DNA of 21,745 nucleotides from Saccoglossus kowalevskii. Taxonomy: Eukaryota; Hemichordata; Enteropneusta; Harrimaniidae. The notes under the pieces were generated by a model that searched no databases, had not been told where the DNA came from, and saw only the letters and a list, made by a program, of their open reading frames with translations. Made by a program: the position numbers and the translations under genes. This document shows, piece after piece, positions 17,401-21,469 of the stretch. The stretch is from assembly GCF_000003605.2 (NCBI RefSeq), contig NW_003112471.1:85916-107660 (forward strand), given 5' to 3'. The number at the start of each line of letters is the position of its first letter. Position 1 is the stretch's first letter.

Positions 17401-18266
17401 TCACAATAAATGTCAACATCAATACCACTCAATGGAGCAGTTCTAGTACGTATCTGGCCTTCCTCACAGTAGTTTCTCAACACTCCAGTATACTCTTCAG
17501 CTTGAAGAAAAAAATTATTTTTGTTAAGTGATGAAACAAGACAAGGACGGTGGAGATTTTTGTTTCTGTCTTCATCTCCTAACAGAGATATCTTTTAATA
17601 TAATTTTCCTCTCAAGCCAGACCCCTCTTTTTGCTCGTTTCAGCTTTCAGGATAAGTCTTGACAACATAACAAACTACAAGCAATACACTTGTGTCGGAA
17701 TGCTAGGTTCAACTATAACAGAATTCATTTATACATGGTCAGCAACAATTCCAATCATGCAGACTTTATATTTGATATAAAACCCACAATTTTGTTTATA
17801 ATATTAAGTGATCAATAAACTATTACTAACAGTATTCGATATATAAAAACAGAACACTAACAGAAGAGTCAAGACAACTTATGTGGCTATTCTGCTTAAC
17901 AAAATCCTGGCAGGCATTTGGGTTGAAAACTTATAGATTCAGATTTTTATCATACATACAGGCTTAATCGTATTGGGTTTACTCATATAAAACACAATAA
18001 TATGATGTACATTTAAATGACATCATTCAGCAAGGTTGAACTAAGGGACAACATCAAAAGTTCAATGTAAGATAAAAAACTTAATTCCTTTAGTTTTTTC
18101 TCATCTTTTGACGTTGTCCCTAACAGAGATTGTAACAAATTATTCCTAGTCACTAATGATATTGAAAGAGTATTATTCACTGAAGTCAATGTTCATCACA
18201 TGTACCTACCATCACTGAGCAGAGATCTTTTCTTTCTAGCAGCAGCAACAGCATTACAACCATAAC
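121..18266 (-). CDS. C3-like: C3-like complement component, alpha-chain half (20 exons, partial at both ends)
   Basis: Joined exons (5' to 3'): 18266-18210, 17500-17167, 16804-16576, 14305-14096, 13986-13860, 12499-12398, 10962-10771, 8961-8883, 8771-8615, 6534-6460, 6257-6089, 5930-5716, 5389-5228, 4560-4259, 3830-3743, 2581-2507, 2356-2251, 1654-1565, 589-500, 204-121. All introns are GT-AG and every phase matches, giving 980 codons without a stop (residue 1 is the first whole codon at 18264). Seen in order: RKKR processing site, anaphylatoxin-like region, MG7, CUB, thioester domain with GCGEQ, MG8, Cys-rich anchor, start of C345C/NTR. That order is specific to the C3/C4/C5 branch; alpha-2-macroglobulins lack the anaphylatoxin and C345C parts. 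C5 lacks the thioester. C4 is less likely than C3 because the alpha-gamma junction has no tetrabasic site, though three RxxR motifs are there. Family role: secreted opsonin that attaches covalently to microbial surfaces after cleavage. The beta chain and about the last 100 residues are outside the window. Confidence 0.93.
500..589 (-). CDS. C3-like: Exon 19: anchor end and start of C345C/NTR domain
   Basis: Residues 924-952 with split codons at both ends (phase 1 in and out). Acceptor tttaattag, donor gttagt (atypical third base but in frame). [17 protein letters not shown] and KACRDMDY match ENCFIQKSDDKVTLEER and KACEPGVDYVYK. There is one cysteine more than in human C3 (GKCAKC). KAC is the first Cys of the C345C domain. 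Confidence 0.92.
714..830. repeat. 117-bp MITE-like element with 16-bp inverted ends
   Basis: AGGTTATTACGAGGAT at 714-729 is the reverse complement of ATCCTCATAATAACCT at 815-830 with one mismatch. The right part (about 791-830) recurs at 4171-4215, so this is a dispersed element. No clear target-site duplication. It lies in the intron between exons 18 and 19. Confidence 0.75.
830..851. repeat. (TTA)n microsatellite
   Basis: About seven TTA units directly beside the inverted-end element at 714-830. Confidence 0.9.
1215..1426. repeat. Diverged direct repeat, about 156-bp period
   Basis: A block of about 55 bp starting AAAATAACATTTTT and ending AAAATCCAAATTTGC occurs at 1216-1270 and again at 1372-1426 with few changes. 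Partial tandem duplication, probably part of an old transposon. Intron between exons 18 and 19. Confidence 0.75.
1565..1654 (-). CDS. C3-like: Exon 18: Cys-rich anchor between MG8 and C345C
   Basis: Residues 894-922 with split codons at both ends (phase 1 in and out). Acceptor attttctcag, donor gtaggg. [20 protein letters not shown] and VGDLCVCAE match SCTRFYHPEKEDGKLNKLC and RDELCRCAE. The TQC Cys pairs with ETC of exon 14 in the family, and the LC...LCVC cluster forms the anchor, including the bond to the MG7 Cys of exon 4. Confidence 0.95.
1655..2250. other. Intron 17-18, no recognisable feature
   Basis: AT-rich intron DNA with a short A/T-rich run near 2095-2135. The open frame at 1796-1987 on the plus strand resembles no protein I know and has no coding look. 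Confidence 0.7.
2251..2356 (-). CDS. C3-like: Exon 17: MG8 domain, end
   Basis: Residues 858-892 plus split Asp893. Acceptor ctttgtag, donor gtgagt, phase 0 in and 1 out. [20 protein letters not shown] and [10 protein letters not shown] match DCLAFKVHQYFNVELIQPG and AVKVYAYYNLE. The Cys of human DCLAF is absent here (NVVIEF), which fits the missing Cys at the end of exon 14: both ends of that MG8 disulfide are gone. Confidence 0.95.
2507..2581 (-). CDS. C3-like: Exon 16: MG8 domain, middle
   Basis: Residues 833-857, phase 0 at both ends, acceptor tatatacag, donor gtaata. [17 protein letters not shown] matches [20 protein letters not shown] and IYLDK of human C3 (spacing a little shorter). 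The exon is 25 codons; it is accepted from splice phase and from the RYEV...IIFYVDE core. Confidence 0.92.
2779..2993 (+). mobile_element. MITE family A, copy 1 (long inverted ends)
   Basis: The first about 45 bp (TTACTGTAAAATACTTTATT...) are the reverse complement of the last about 45 bp (...AATAAAGGATTTTACAGTAA) with few mismatches. Internal blocks GATTCAGTGAAAATAAAAT and CACATTCAACTCATCAAAA recur, inverted, in 12126-12307. Non-coding, so a non-autonomous element. An A-run of about 15 lies just to its left (2763-2777). Confidence 0.88.
2994..3742. other. Rest of intron 15-16, no recognisable feature
   Basis: No exon, repeat copy or RNA gene seen. The minus-strand open frame 3312-3536 has no splice-compatible link to the C3-like reading frame and no known motif. 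Confidence 0.6.
3743..3830 (-). CDS. C3-like: Exon 15: MG8 domain core
   Basis: Residues 804-832, phase 2 in and 0 out, acceptor ctttttttcag, donor gtaatc. [20 protein letters not shown] is very close to [20 protein letters not shown] of C3 and to GMAIADVTLLSGF of C4. This is the signature strand of the receptor-binding/MG8 domain, shared across the whole alpha-2-macroglobulin superfamily. Confidence 0.96.
3892..4024 (-). repeat. Dispersed repeat R, short copy
   Basis: The reverse complement of this stretch starts ATAGAGATGCAGTTTATTTT and ends GACAACTGGTAGACAGTTTT plus about 10 bases. The same two ends are at 18531-18953 on the plus strand, where about 290 extra bases lie between them. So this is an internally deleted copy in the opposite orientation, in the intron between exons 14 and 15. 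Confidence 0.85.
4171..4215 (+). repeat. Partial copy of the 714-830 element (right end)
   Basis: CTGAGTGCATACTTTG followed by TATCCTC and a degenerate end matches 796-830. The left inverted end was not found, so this is an eroded or solo end. Confidence 0.65.
4259..4560 (-). CDS. C3-like: Exon 14: second CUB segment, Arg-rich linker, first MG8 strand
   Basis: Residues 703-802 plus split Arg803. Acceptor ctatatag, donor gtaatt, phase 0 in and 2 out. [16 protein letters not shown] and ETCSFNITV match GQGTLSVVTMYHAK and LTCNKFDLKV of human C3; this Cys should pair with TQC of exon 18. The linker at 4294-4434 is about 47 residues, longer than in human C3, strongly charged, with RxxR at RLGR, RVGR (4336-4347) and RVQR (4315-4326). 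C4 is cut into alpha and gamma chains at this place. The final MTVSV lines up with LEICTRY, but the Cys is missing. Confidence 0.93.
4717..4927. mobile_element. MITE family B, related to A
   Basis: About 211 bp bounded by TACTGTAAAA and its inverse TTTTACAGTA. The inverted ends extend about 45 bp each with TTCACTGGGTTT and TTTCGCTGA blocks on both sides. The terminal TACTGTAAAA and the GCTGA/CACTG words are shared with family A, but the sequence is clearly separate. Intron between exons 13 and 14. Confidence 0.85.
5228..5389 (-). CDS. C3-like: Exon 13: end of thioester domain, start of second CUB segment
   Basis: Residues 649-702, phase 0 at both ends, acceptor ttattacag, donor gtacat (a weak donor, but the only GT that keeps frame with exon 14). 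[17 protein letters not shown] matches ATFMVFQALAQYQKDAP. The CUB strand that follows is where human C3b is cut by factor I after PSR and LLR; here the corresponding places read VTSEAD and QHIRE, so no Arg-Ser pair is present. Confidence 0.93.
5716..5930 (-). CDS. C3-like: Exon 12: thioester domain, last third
   Basis: Residues 578-648, phase 1 in and 0 out, acceptor tttctcacag, donor gtaagt. It contains [20 protein letters not shown] and [16 protein letters not shown], matching YNVEATSYALLALLQLKD and WLNEQRYYGGGYGSTQ of human C3. [10 protein letters not shown] and GGFVSTQ are among the most conserved motifs of all thioester-containing proteins, which confirms frame and strand. Confidence 0.97.
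6089..6257 (-). CDS. C3-like: Exon 11: thioester domain, continued
   Basis: Residues 521-576 plus split Ala577. Acceptor attgacag, donor gtaagt, phase 0 in and 1 out. [20 protein letters not shown] matches [20 protein letters not shown] of human C3, followed by a lysine/glutamate-rich helix. Typical alpha-alpha toroid of the thioester domain. The plus-strand reading of this stretch is a shadow. Confidence 0.95.
6460..6534 (-). CDS. C3-like: Exon 10: thioester domain, middle helices
   Basis: Residues 496-520, phase 0 at both ends, acceptor ttttaaag, donor gtaagt. [20 protein letters not shown] matches the GG...MALTAFVLISLQEA segment of human C3. Cysteines in ECDC provide the partner for the Cys of exon 9 (human 1101-1158 bond). 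The exon is only 25 codons and follows a 2.1-kb intron filled with repeats. Confidence 0.93.
7383..8079. mobile_element. CpG-rich non-autonomous element with inverted ends
   Basis: About 697 bp, flanked on both sides by TATAA (7378-7382 and 8080-8084). The left end GCGCAGTCACACCATGAC matches the reverse complement of the right end, GCCCCGCACACCATAACG, apart from a few changes, and the match runs on to TTCTGG/TTTTGG. The interior is packed with short CGTT, AACGTT, ACGCTAG and CGTTAG words and is far richer in CpG than the introns around it. No coding capacity. Lies in the intron between exons 9 and 10. Confidence 0.82.
8411..8548 (+). other. Open stretch with protein-like composition, plus strand (unassigned)
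   Basis: Directly beside exon 9, inside the intron 9-10, the plus strand is open and reads [18 protein letters not shown], then [20 protein letters not shown], before running into AT-rich sequence. It looks more like real protein than the intron ORFs around it. It has a possible acceptor (ttttag before 8415) and possible donors (gtgaaa after 8480, gtagga after 8547). I do not recognise it. It may be a transposon or gene fragment, an exon of a nested gene, or chance; the minus strand is also open for part of it. Confidence 0.3.
8615..8771 (-). CDS. C3-like: Exon 9: thioester domain with catalytic His
   Basis: Residues 444-495, phase 2 in and 0 out, acceptor atttcag, donor gtaagt. [15 protein letters not shown] and [11 protein letters not shown] match WLTAYVVKVFSLA and QVLCGAVKWLI of human C3. 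The sequence VYHKEM (His491 at 8627-8629) matches VIHQEM, whose His makes an acyl intermediate and directs the thioester to hydroxyl groups. Alpha-2-macroglobulin and human C4A lack this His. The Cys in VICGA has its expected partner in exon 10. Confidence 0.95.
8883..8961 (-). CDS. C3-like: Exon 8: thioester domain, second helix pair, with two extra cysteines
   Basis: Residues 418-442 plus split Trp443. Acceptor ttttatag, donor gtatgt, phase 1 in and 2 out. It matches [20 protein letters not shown] and APSTW of human C3 as [18 protein letters not shown] and HKPCSTW. The two cysteines (GCF and KPC) are not in human C3 and could bond to each other. STW, which continues as L-T-A in the next exon, is a hallmark of this part of the family. 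Confidence 0.92.
8962..9647. other. Intron 7-8, left part, no recognisable feature
   Basis: AT-rich DNA with several ATTTGCAT words near 9130-9170. No exon or repeat pair recognised before the element that starts at 9648. Confidence 0.6.
9684..9729. repeat. Tandem TAATTAGCATA-type repeats
   Basis: About four diverged copies of an 11-bp word (ATTAGCATA/ATTTGCATA) inside the left end of the 9648-10670 element. Confidence 0.75.
10203..10336. other. Assembly gap (134 N)
   Basis: Run of undetermined bases inside the transposon-like element in the intron between exons 7 and 8. ORFs that cross it are meaningless. It falls in a repeat, so it does not hide a known exon: exons 7 and 8 join in frame across this intron. 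Confidence 0.97.
10771..10962 (-). CDS. C3-like: Exon 7: thioester domain with GCGEQ
   Basis: Residues 354-416 with split codons at both ends (phase 1 in and out). Acceptor ttatttag, donor gtgagt. It reads [20 protein letters not shown] and then [21 protein letters not shown] is at 10877-10891, with Cys378 and Gln381 forming the internal thioester that attacks hydroxyl or amino groups on targets. The next part aligns with the first helices of the C3 thioester domain. An intact motif excludes C5. TGCGEQ replaces the SGCGEQ of human C3, a conservative change. Confidence 0.97.
10877..10891 (-). other. Thioester site GCGEQ
   Basis: Codons for Gly-Cys-Gly-Glu-Gln within exon 7. The Cys thiol and Gln side chain form the internal thioester in C3, C4 and alpha-2-macroglobulin. 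No substitution is present. Confidence 0.97.
10963..11699. other. Intron 6-7, right-hand flank of exon 7, no recognisable feature
   Basis: AT-rich. ATGCAAAT or its reverse ATTTGCAT occurs at about 11348, 11519 and 11566, but octamer-like words are common in such DNA and no further promoter structure is visible. Open frames here are readthrough from exon 7 or chance. Confidence 0.6.
11700..12125. other. GC/CpG-richer island of unknown origin in intron 6-7
   Basis: Composition changes sharply here: about 420 bp with many CG dinucleotides between AT-rich flanks. It ends where the family A MITE (12126-12307) begins. All three plus frames and one minus frame have medium open stretches (11930-12166 plus, 11838-12125 minus), but none looks like a protein I know. 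It could be a relic of a transposon or retrogene cut by the MITE. Confidence 0.45.
12126..12307 (-). mobile_element. MITE family A, copy 2 (inverted relative to copy 1)
   Basis: The reverse complement starts TACTGTAAAATACTTTATTT and shares GATTCAGTGAAAATAAAAT, TGAATATACC and CACATTCAACTCATCAAAA with 2779-2993. The end at about 12126 is eroded (TGTGAAATAC in place of TACTGTAAAATAC). Confidence 0.87.
12398..12499 (-). CDS. C3-like: Exon 6: first CUB segment leading into the thioester domain
   Basis: Residues 320-352 with split codons at both ends (phase 1 in, phase 1 out). Acceptor tatttaag, donor gtaagt. [20 protein letters not shown] corresponds to the DLSDQVPDTESETRILLQG region of human C3, the short strand that crosses to the CUB domain just before the thioester domain. 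PPDVVPGS is the core of the match. An extra Cys (SAEC) has no clear human partner. Confidence 0.9.
12500..13859. other. Intron 5-6, no recognisable feature
   Basis: 1.36 kb of AT-rich DNA. No exon fitting phase 1, no repeat pair with the rest of the window, no structured RNA seen. An AATAAA at 13440 has no gene model to go with it. Confidence 0.6.
13860..13986 (-). CDS. C3-like: Exon 5: end of MG7 and Asn/His-rich linker
   Basis: Residues 277-318 plus split residue 319. Acceptor ataacag, donor gtaagt, phase 0 in and 1 out. [18 protein letters not shown] matches PEGIRMNKTVAVRTLDPE of human C3. It then runs into a polar stretch (residues about 300-318) with [10 protein letters not shown], which has no close counterpart in human C3. 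The exon is coding by its flanking match and frame-preserving junctions. The linker joins MG7 to the first CUB segment and is probably a flexible surface loop. Confidence 0.88.
14096..14305 (-). CDS. C3-like: Exon 4: MG7 domain, second part
   Basis: Residues 207-276, phase 0 at both ends, acceptor ttttgttag, donor gtaagc. It reads [20 protein letters not shown] at the start, then a stretch ending [11 protein letters not shown], matching the C3 segment around VRVELLHNPAFCSLATT and SDGVRKSLKV. The Cys in DDICSE corresponds to the human residue that bonds to the Cys-rich anchor before C345C; its partner region is present in exons 18-19. ORFs on the opposite strand here are shadows of this exon. 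Confidence 0.93.
14376..14399. repeat. Palindromic word, copy 1
   Basis: AACAAGTCATTGTCAATGAC followed by ATAG. It recurs as AACAAGTCATTGTGAATGAC followed by ATAA at 15247-15270. GTCATTG/CAATGAC is itself a small inverted repeat. Direct copies about 870 bp apart flank the (TA)n and tandem repeat block. Confidence 0.75.
14424..14463. repeat. (TA)n microsatellite
   Basis: About 20 TA units in the intron between exons 3 and 4. Confidence 0.97.
14491..15060. repeat. Diverged tandem repeats, about 274-bp unit
   Basis: GTTTAA..ATTGGTCCA(G)GCATGTC at 14491 recurs at 14765. Each unit then has AAAATGGC(C/T)(A/G)CCA about 60 bp further on (14554, 14821), a shorter echo at 14992, and GTGTGATTTTGA near the end. 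A further diverged copy lies at 15937-16140. Non-coding. Confidence 0.75.
15103..15126. repeat. (CA)n-rich stretch
   Basis: CACACACACACATGCACACACA within the intron between exons 3 and 4. Confidence 0.85.
15247..15270. repeat. Palindromic word, copy 2
   Basis: Second copy of the word at 14376-14399, directly before the LINE remnant. Confidence 0.75.
15271..15597 (+). pseudogene. LINE reverse transcriptase C-terminal remnant
   Basis: The plus frame reads [19 protein letters not shown], then [20 protein letters not shown], then [12 protein letters not shown]. This is the C-x-x-C...EDE-x-HF...C-P-x-Y tail typical of many non-LTR retrotransposon polymerases of marine invertebrates. A TAA at 15481-15483 interrupts the frame, after which it stays open to TAG at 15595-15597 ([20 protein letters not shown]). 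No catalytic RT motifs remain, so it is a 5'-truncated dead copy, inserted in the plus direction against the host gene. Confidence 0.85.
15937..16140. repeat. Further diverged copy of the 274-bp repeat
   Basis: Starts AAAATGGCCGCCAGTCAACC and includes CATGACTGAGAT and TGATTTTGATGAT, as in 14491-15060. Separated from those copies by the LINE remnant. Confidence 0.6.
16141..16575. other. Intron 3-4, flank of exon 3, no recognisable feature
   Basis: Nothing recognised beyond a short inverted pair AACGTAGA / TCTACGTT at about 16474-16512, too short to name. Confidence 0.6.
16576..16804 (-). CDS. C3-like: Exon 3: MG7 domain, first part
   Basis: Split residue 130 and residues 131-206. Acceptor tttgcag, donor gtaagt, phase 2 in and 0 out. 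It contains [22 protein letters not shown] and [15 protein letters not shown], which line up closely with TTWEILAVSMS, GICVADPFEV and LPYSVVRNEQVEIRA of human C3. The Cys in GMCVAEP is the equivalent of the alpha-chain cysteine that forms the beta-alpha interchain disulfide in C3, so a two-chain, disulfide-linked protein is expected. This is the best conserved stretch outside the thioester domain. Confidence 0.95.
16805..17166. other. Intron 2-3, no recognisable feature
   Basis: 362 bp phase-2 intron. No repeat or exon seen. Confidence 0.75.
17167..17500 (-). CDS. C3-like: Exon 2: anaphylatoxin-like domain and start of alpha' chain
   Basis: Residues 19-129, the largest exon. Acceptor ttcaag, donor gtgagt, phase 1 in and phase 2 out. 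The anaphylatoxin-like core (17322-17468) has LRNYCEEG at its start and FIDCC at its end, with one Cys between. The family pattern is six cysteines (CC, C, C, CC); here the first and fourth are absent, and these two pair with each other in human C3a. Spacing is also longer: 20 residues between the second and third cysteines against 12 in human C3. Downstream, the segment aligned to the convertase cleavage end LGLAR reads LGVFE, without Arg. The following [14 protein letters not shown] matches the alpha'-chain start of C3 well, so the exon is placed with confidence although the anaphylatoxin itself has diverged. Confidence 0.9.
17501..18043. other. Intron 1-2, main part, no recognisable feature
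   Basis: AT-rich intron DNA; no coding stretch that fits phase 1. Confidence 0.65.
18044..18121. repeat. 78-bp foldback element
   Basis: AGGGACAACATCAAAAG at 18044-18060 and CTTTTGACGTTGTCCCT at 18105-18121 are inverted repeats with one mismatch around a 44-bp centre. TAA lies next to GGGACAAC on one side and GTTGTCCC on the other, which may be a 3-bp target duplication. A very short MITE or hairpin in intron 1-2. Confidence 0.8.
18210..18266 (-). CDS. C3-like: Exon 1 of window: beta/alpha junction with RKKR furin-type site
   Basis: Residues 1-18 plus split codon 19. Acceptor tctcag at the right edge, donor gtaggt at the left; it enters with 2 bases finishing a codon and leaves in phase 1. 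It reads [18 protein letters not shown]. The RKKR (18226-18237) sits where vertebrate C3 has its tetrabasic site between beta and alpha chains, so the precursor is probably cut here by a furin-like protease in the secretory pathway. The Cys at residue 3 matches the beta-chain cysteine just before the processing site in human C3. The exon is very short; it is accepted because it joins in frame to the next exon and fits the family alignment. Confidence 0.85.
18226..18237 (-). other. RKKR furin-type processing site (beta/alpha junction)
   Basis: Codons AGA AAG AAA AGA in exon 1. It fits the R-x-(K/R)-R rule for furin-like proteases and lies directly before the anaphylatoxin-like region, as in C3, C4 and C5. 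Confidence 0.85.
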
Positions 18267-18530
18267 CTGAGAATTATGAATAAGAAGATGAACTCAGTCA
18301 CAGCAGCTCCATGGAGTTTAAAAGTAAAGATAGATTATACATGTGAATGGTTTATCATTCTAAGAATAAATCAATTTTATTTATACAAAGAGTTTGTTTG
18401 TACATGTTTATATTATTGGAAATTTGTCAAATAAAAGAAAACTGTCTGTGGGCTCATTGGTTTTGATTACTGTAGAACTGGAAATTATTTGTGAAGTTTA
18501 AATTATATGAACTGGATAGAGTGCTAATCA

Positions 18531-18953
18531 ATAGAGATGCAGTTTATTTTGCAAATTTTGACAAATTTCACTTTTTTTTATTTTTTATGGCATTGTATGA
18601 ACATCTGTATTCTGTGAAAATTTGAAATTAAAATCATTAGTTAAATCCAATGGCGATGTAAATCAGCATATATTTTTACTTAACTATAAAATTTGCAAAT
18701 TAGCAATTATTTCAGCTTCTTTTTAGTGCACATTCCAGAACTTTAAAAAAAAATAGCTCCTAGATGCTTTGACCTTTGGAAATTTTCACAAATGATTGAT
18801 AATGTGTCGGAGCATTGTTTTTGGTTGAACAGTGTTACAATAATCGTACAGACAACTAGCCTGGGTGTTAATTTACGTATAAACTTGAATTAGTGAAATT
18901 TGAGCTGCTGCCCTGCAAAATTGACAACTGGTAGACAGTTTTCAAGACGGCAC
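18531..18953 (+). repeat. Dispersed repeat R, long copy
   Basis: Starts ATAGAGATGCAGTTTATTTT and ends GACAACTGGTAGACAGTTTT plus about 11 bases, with 290 bp between. The ends match the short inverted copy at 3892-4024. Its position just upstream of exon 1 (in gene direction) is inside the long intron that separates it from the previous exon. Confidence 0.85.
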
Positions 18954-19432
18954 TTTCTTCATAGTAAACAGATGTACCCGTAAACCAATTTTGACAGGAA
19001 ACAGAGGCATGGTTTAGAAGCTAATTTTTTTTAAATCACTTTTGACCAAAAAAACACATTTTTGTGCATATTTCAAACTACAGTGTCCATAAAAAACATA
19101 GTTGAACTCTGGTGACCTTGCCCTTTGTTATATAATATAATTTCCTCTATCACAGTTTGTTTCAATATAAATATGCATTGTCATAATTAATTTTGAATAC
19201 AAACAAGTTTTGGGGTTGAACCAACAGTGGGGAATCAGTCTACCAAATGTCCTTAAAAGATGTAAATATCTTACAAAAACATTGATGCCTTATTTGTTTA
19301 ATTATTTTAAAGGACATAATTTCCAGTTTTATTCAAAGTAATTCAGATATTTTAGTATAAAAATAAATGCCTCATCGCAAAAAAAAAAGTTCTGCATTTA
19401 GACGTGAATAGATTTATAAAACATGCAAGATA

Positions 19433-21469
19433 CAGTCAAACCTGTGTTAACGACCACCTGTGCAGAGCGGCCACCTGCTCATAGCGACCAACTTAGTACA
19501 GTTCCTTCGCAATTTACACGTTAAAGACACTGGATATAGCGACGACCTGTCCAACGCGACCAGCGACCACCCTATTGTAGACCTATTCACACTTTAACCT
19601 TTGTATAACAACCACCAACATTTCCGTCAGATGGTATCAGCAAAAAGACAATACCTACTTGCGAATCGCTAACAGGAAAGTGGCCATGTGTTACGTTCAG
19701 ATTACCGAGTACGCAATCTTTAGAGCTAAGAGACAGGGGTGACCATCGTAACTTGGTTTGTAAAGTTGCGAAAAAGTAAAAACAAAAAGTTGAATATCAT
19801 CTGAATGTAATGTCTGGCGACTGGAAAATGTTTACCAACAAATTAAAACAGTTTCATTTAAAGTTTGAAATGATAAACTAGCTTGTTTCCATTGGTACTT
19901 TTCTATCGATCCCCAGCCGGCCAGTGGCACTTCTATGGACTGTCTCGCACATGAAGAGCAAATTCCTCCCGTCTCAAAAACAAAATAAACAAATGAACCA
20001 GTTTTATTAAATGAGAGATGTTTTATTTACCTTGTCGACATGAAATATCCAAACAAAATTATAAAACATTCGTTTATTTCGTTTTCATCGCGGATTGCAA
20101 AATCCAACCTATTTTGGCTGCCATGTTGTTTGTTGTTGATCGTTATAAATTATGCTAATGAAGCTAGTGCATGGGCAAAACGTATTGTTATTAAGGTAGA
20201 AGCCTAGTCATATTTTTTGACAAAATTGGTCATAAATCGCATGACAATGTTCATTAGTTTATTATGTACAATGATGAAGCTAATGTCCCATGGTATAATG
20301 AAATAGCATTATTTTGTGTGTTACAGTTATGCTTTTTGAGAAACGTGTCCCAATATTACTTAAAAATTGCTATTTTTAGAACAATTCCATAGAACATAAT
20401 GTTAAAAGAAAATTGCATTTTTTGACACTTTTTAAAACCCAAATTTTTTTAATAATTCAGAACAACAAAAGGTACCCCATCATTAACAATATATGACCAG
20501 GCTAGATTGTGAGATATTGCATAATATCTCTGCCATAGGAACTTATGGTAAAAGTGTTATAATAGTGTCAAAATGGCGACTTTCCACTAAAATTACAACC
20601 ACTCGTTTCTCGAAAAAGAGGCTGGTGACCGCCAACTTTTTTAAAATAAATTCTGGGTTTTTTAATTTATGAGTAGGCTTCTACCTTAAGGGGTCATCTC
20701 AGGGTTATTCTCAACGAAAGATGTTTTCTATTTTGATCCTCTTTTTTTTTTTTATAAAAGATAATATCAATAATTCACAATCGAGAAAATTCATTTCATT
20801 TGGGCAGTTTTGACACGTCGATGCTTGCAACAAATAACTGTAAAATTGCGTGTACGATCATCGTGTTTCATTTCCGGTTCGTTTGATTTTCTGATTCAAC
20901 ACCGACAGTTGGAGCAATCGTTATGAGTTTGGTAAATTTTGTTTATTACCAATGCTTCTTCATTTTTAATGCTTGTTTGTTTTTTCAAACATGGCAACTT
21001 TGCCTGTGCATTTTGTCACAGTGTACAATCGACAATACTAACGATGGGACTGATTACCGCCTGTGATGGAATATGTGTAAGAGACGAGGGAATAAGACTG
21101 CATGGCGAGGGTGTGAAAGACCGTGCTGAAACGCCAATGCGGCCGATCGTTGACAATCGTTCTTATGCATTAAATACACGAATGAATCCATGGGCAGAAT
21201 CACTTGGTTCCAGTGAATTTACATGATATAATTTGTAGCTGTGTAATTATCCAGATGAAAATGAGTGACTTTTATTAAAAAAGACCTGTTCATTGTACAA
21301 TGTGTAGGTTTGCTTTTGTGTTTTACTTATGATCTCCCTTAAAATTCCCGCCCTAATTAATATTCATGATTGAATGAATAAATTAGGCCACCTCTATATA
21401 AAGACCACCTGTCTATAAAGGACAGTTTGGCTCAGTCCACTGACTGTCCTTTATAGACAGGTTTGACTG
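19433..21469. mobile_element. TA-flanked DNA transposon-like element, about 2 kb
   Basis: CAGTCAAACCTGT at 19433 and its reverse complement ACAGGTTTGACTG ending at 21469, with TA on both outer sides (19431-19432, 21470-21471) as expected for Tc1/mariner-type insertion. Both ends carry CGACCACCT / GACCACCTGT words in repeated form, and the right end folds on itself (GTCTATAAAGGACAG against CTGTCCTTTATAGAC). No transposase recognised; the plus ORF at 20939-21226 matches nothing I know. It contains a second, nested element (20191-20689). It enlarges the intron upstream of exon 1. Confidence 0.8.
20191..20689. mobile_element. Nested TTAA-flanked MITE
   Basis: TTAAGGTAGAAGCCTA at 20191-20206 is the exact reverse complement of TAGGCTTCTACCTTAA at 20674-20689. 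Duplicated TTAA is the target site of piggyBac and Kolobok elements. The inverted ends extend a few bases further with one mismatch. Non-coding, about 491 bp between the TTAA sites, inside the larger TA-flanked element. Confidence 0.87.

Noticed and set aside
121..18266. Alpha-2-macroglobulin or insect TEP identity
   Set aside because: The furin site followed by an anaphylatoxin-like segment and the C345C start, plus the catalytic His, place it in the C3/C4/C5 branch.
20939..21226. Plus ORF of 95 codons with CDGICVRDEG and NTRMNPWAESLG
   Set aside because: It sits inside the TA-flanked transposon-like element, matches no family I know, and has no splice or start context worth calling. Left as part of the element.
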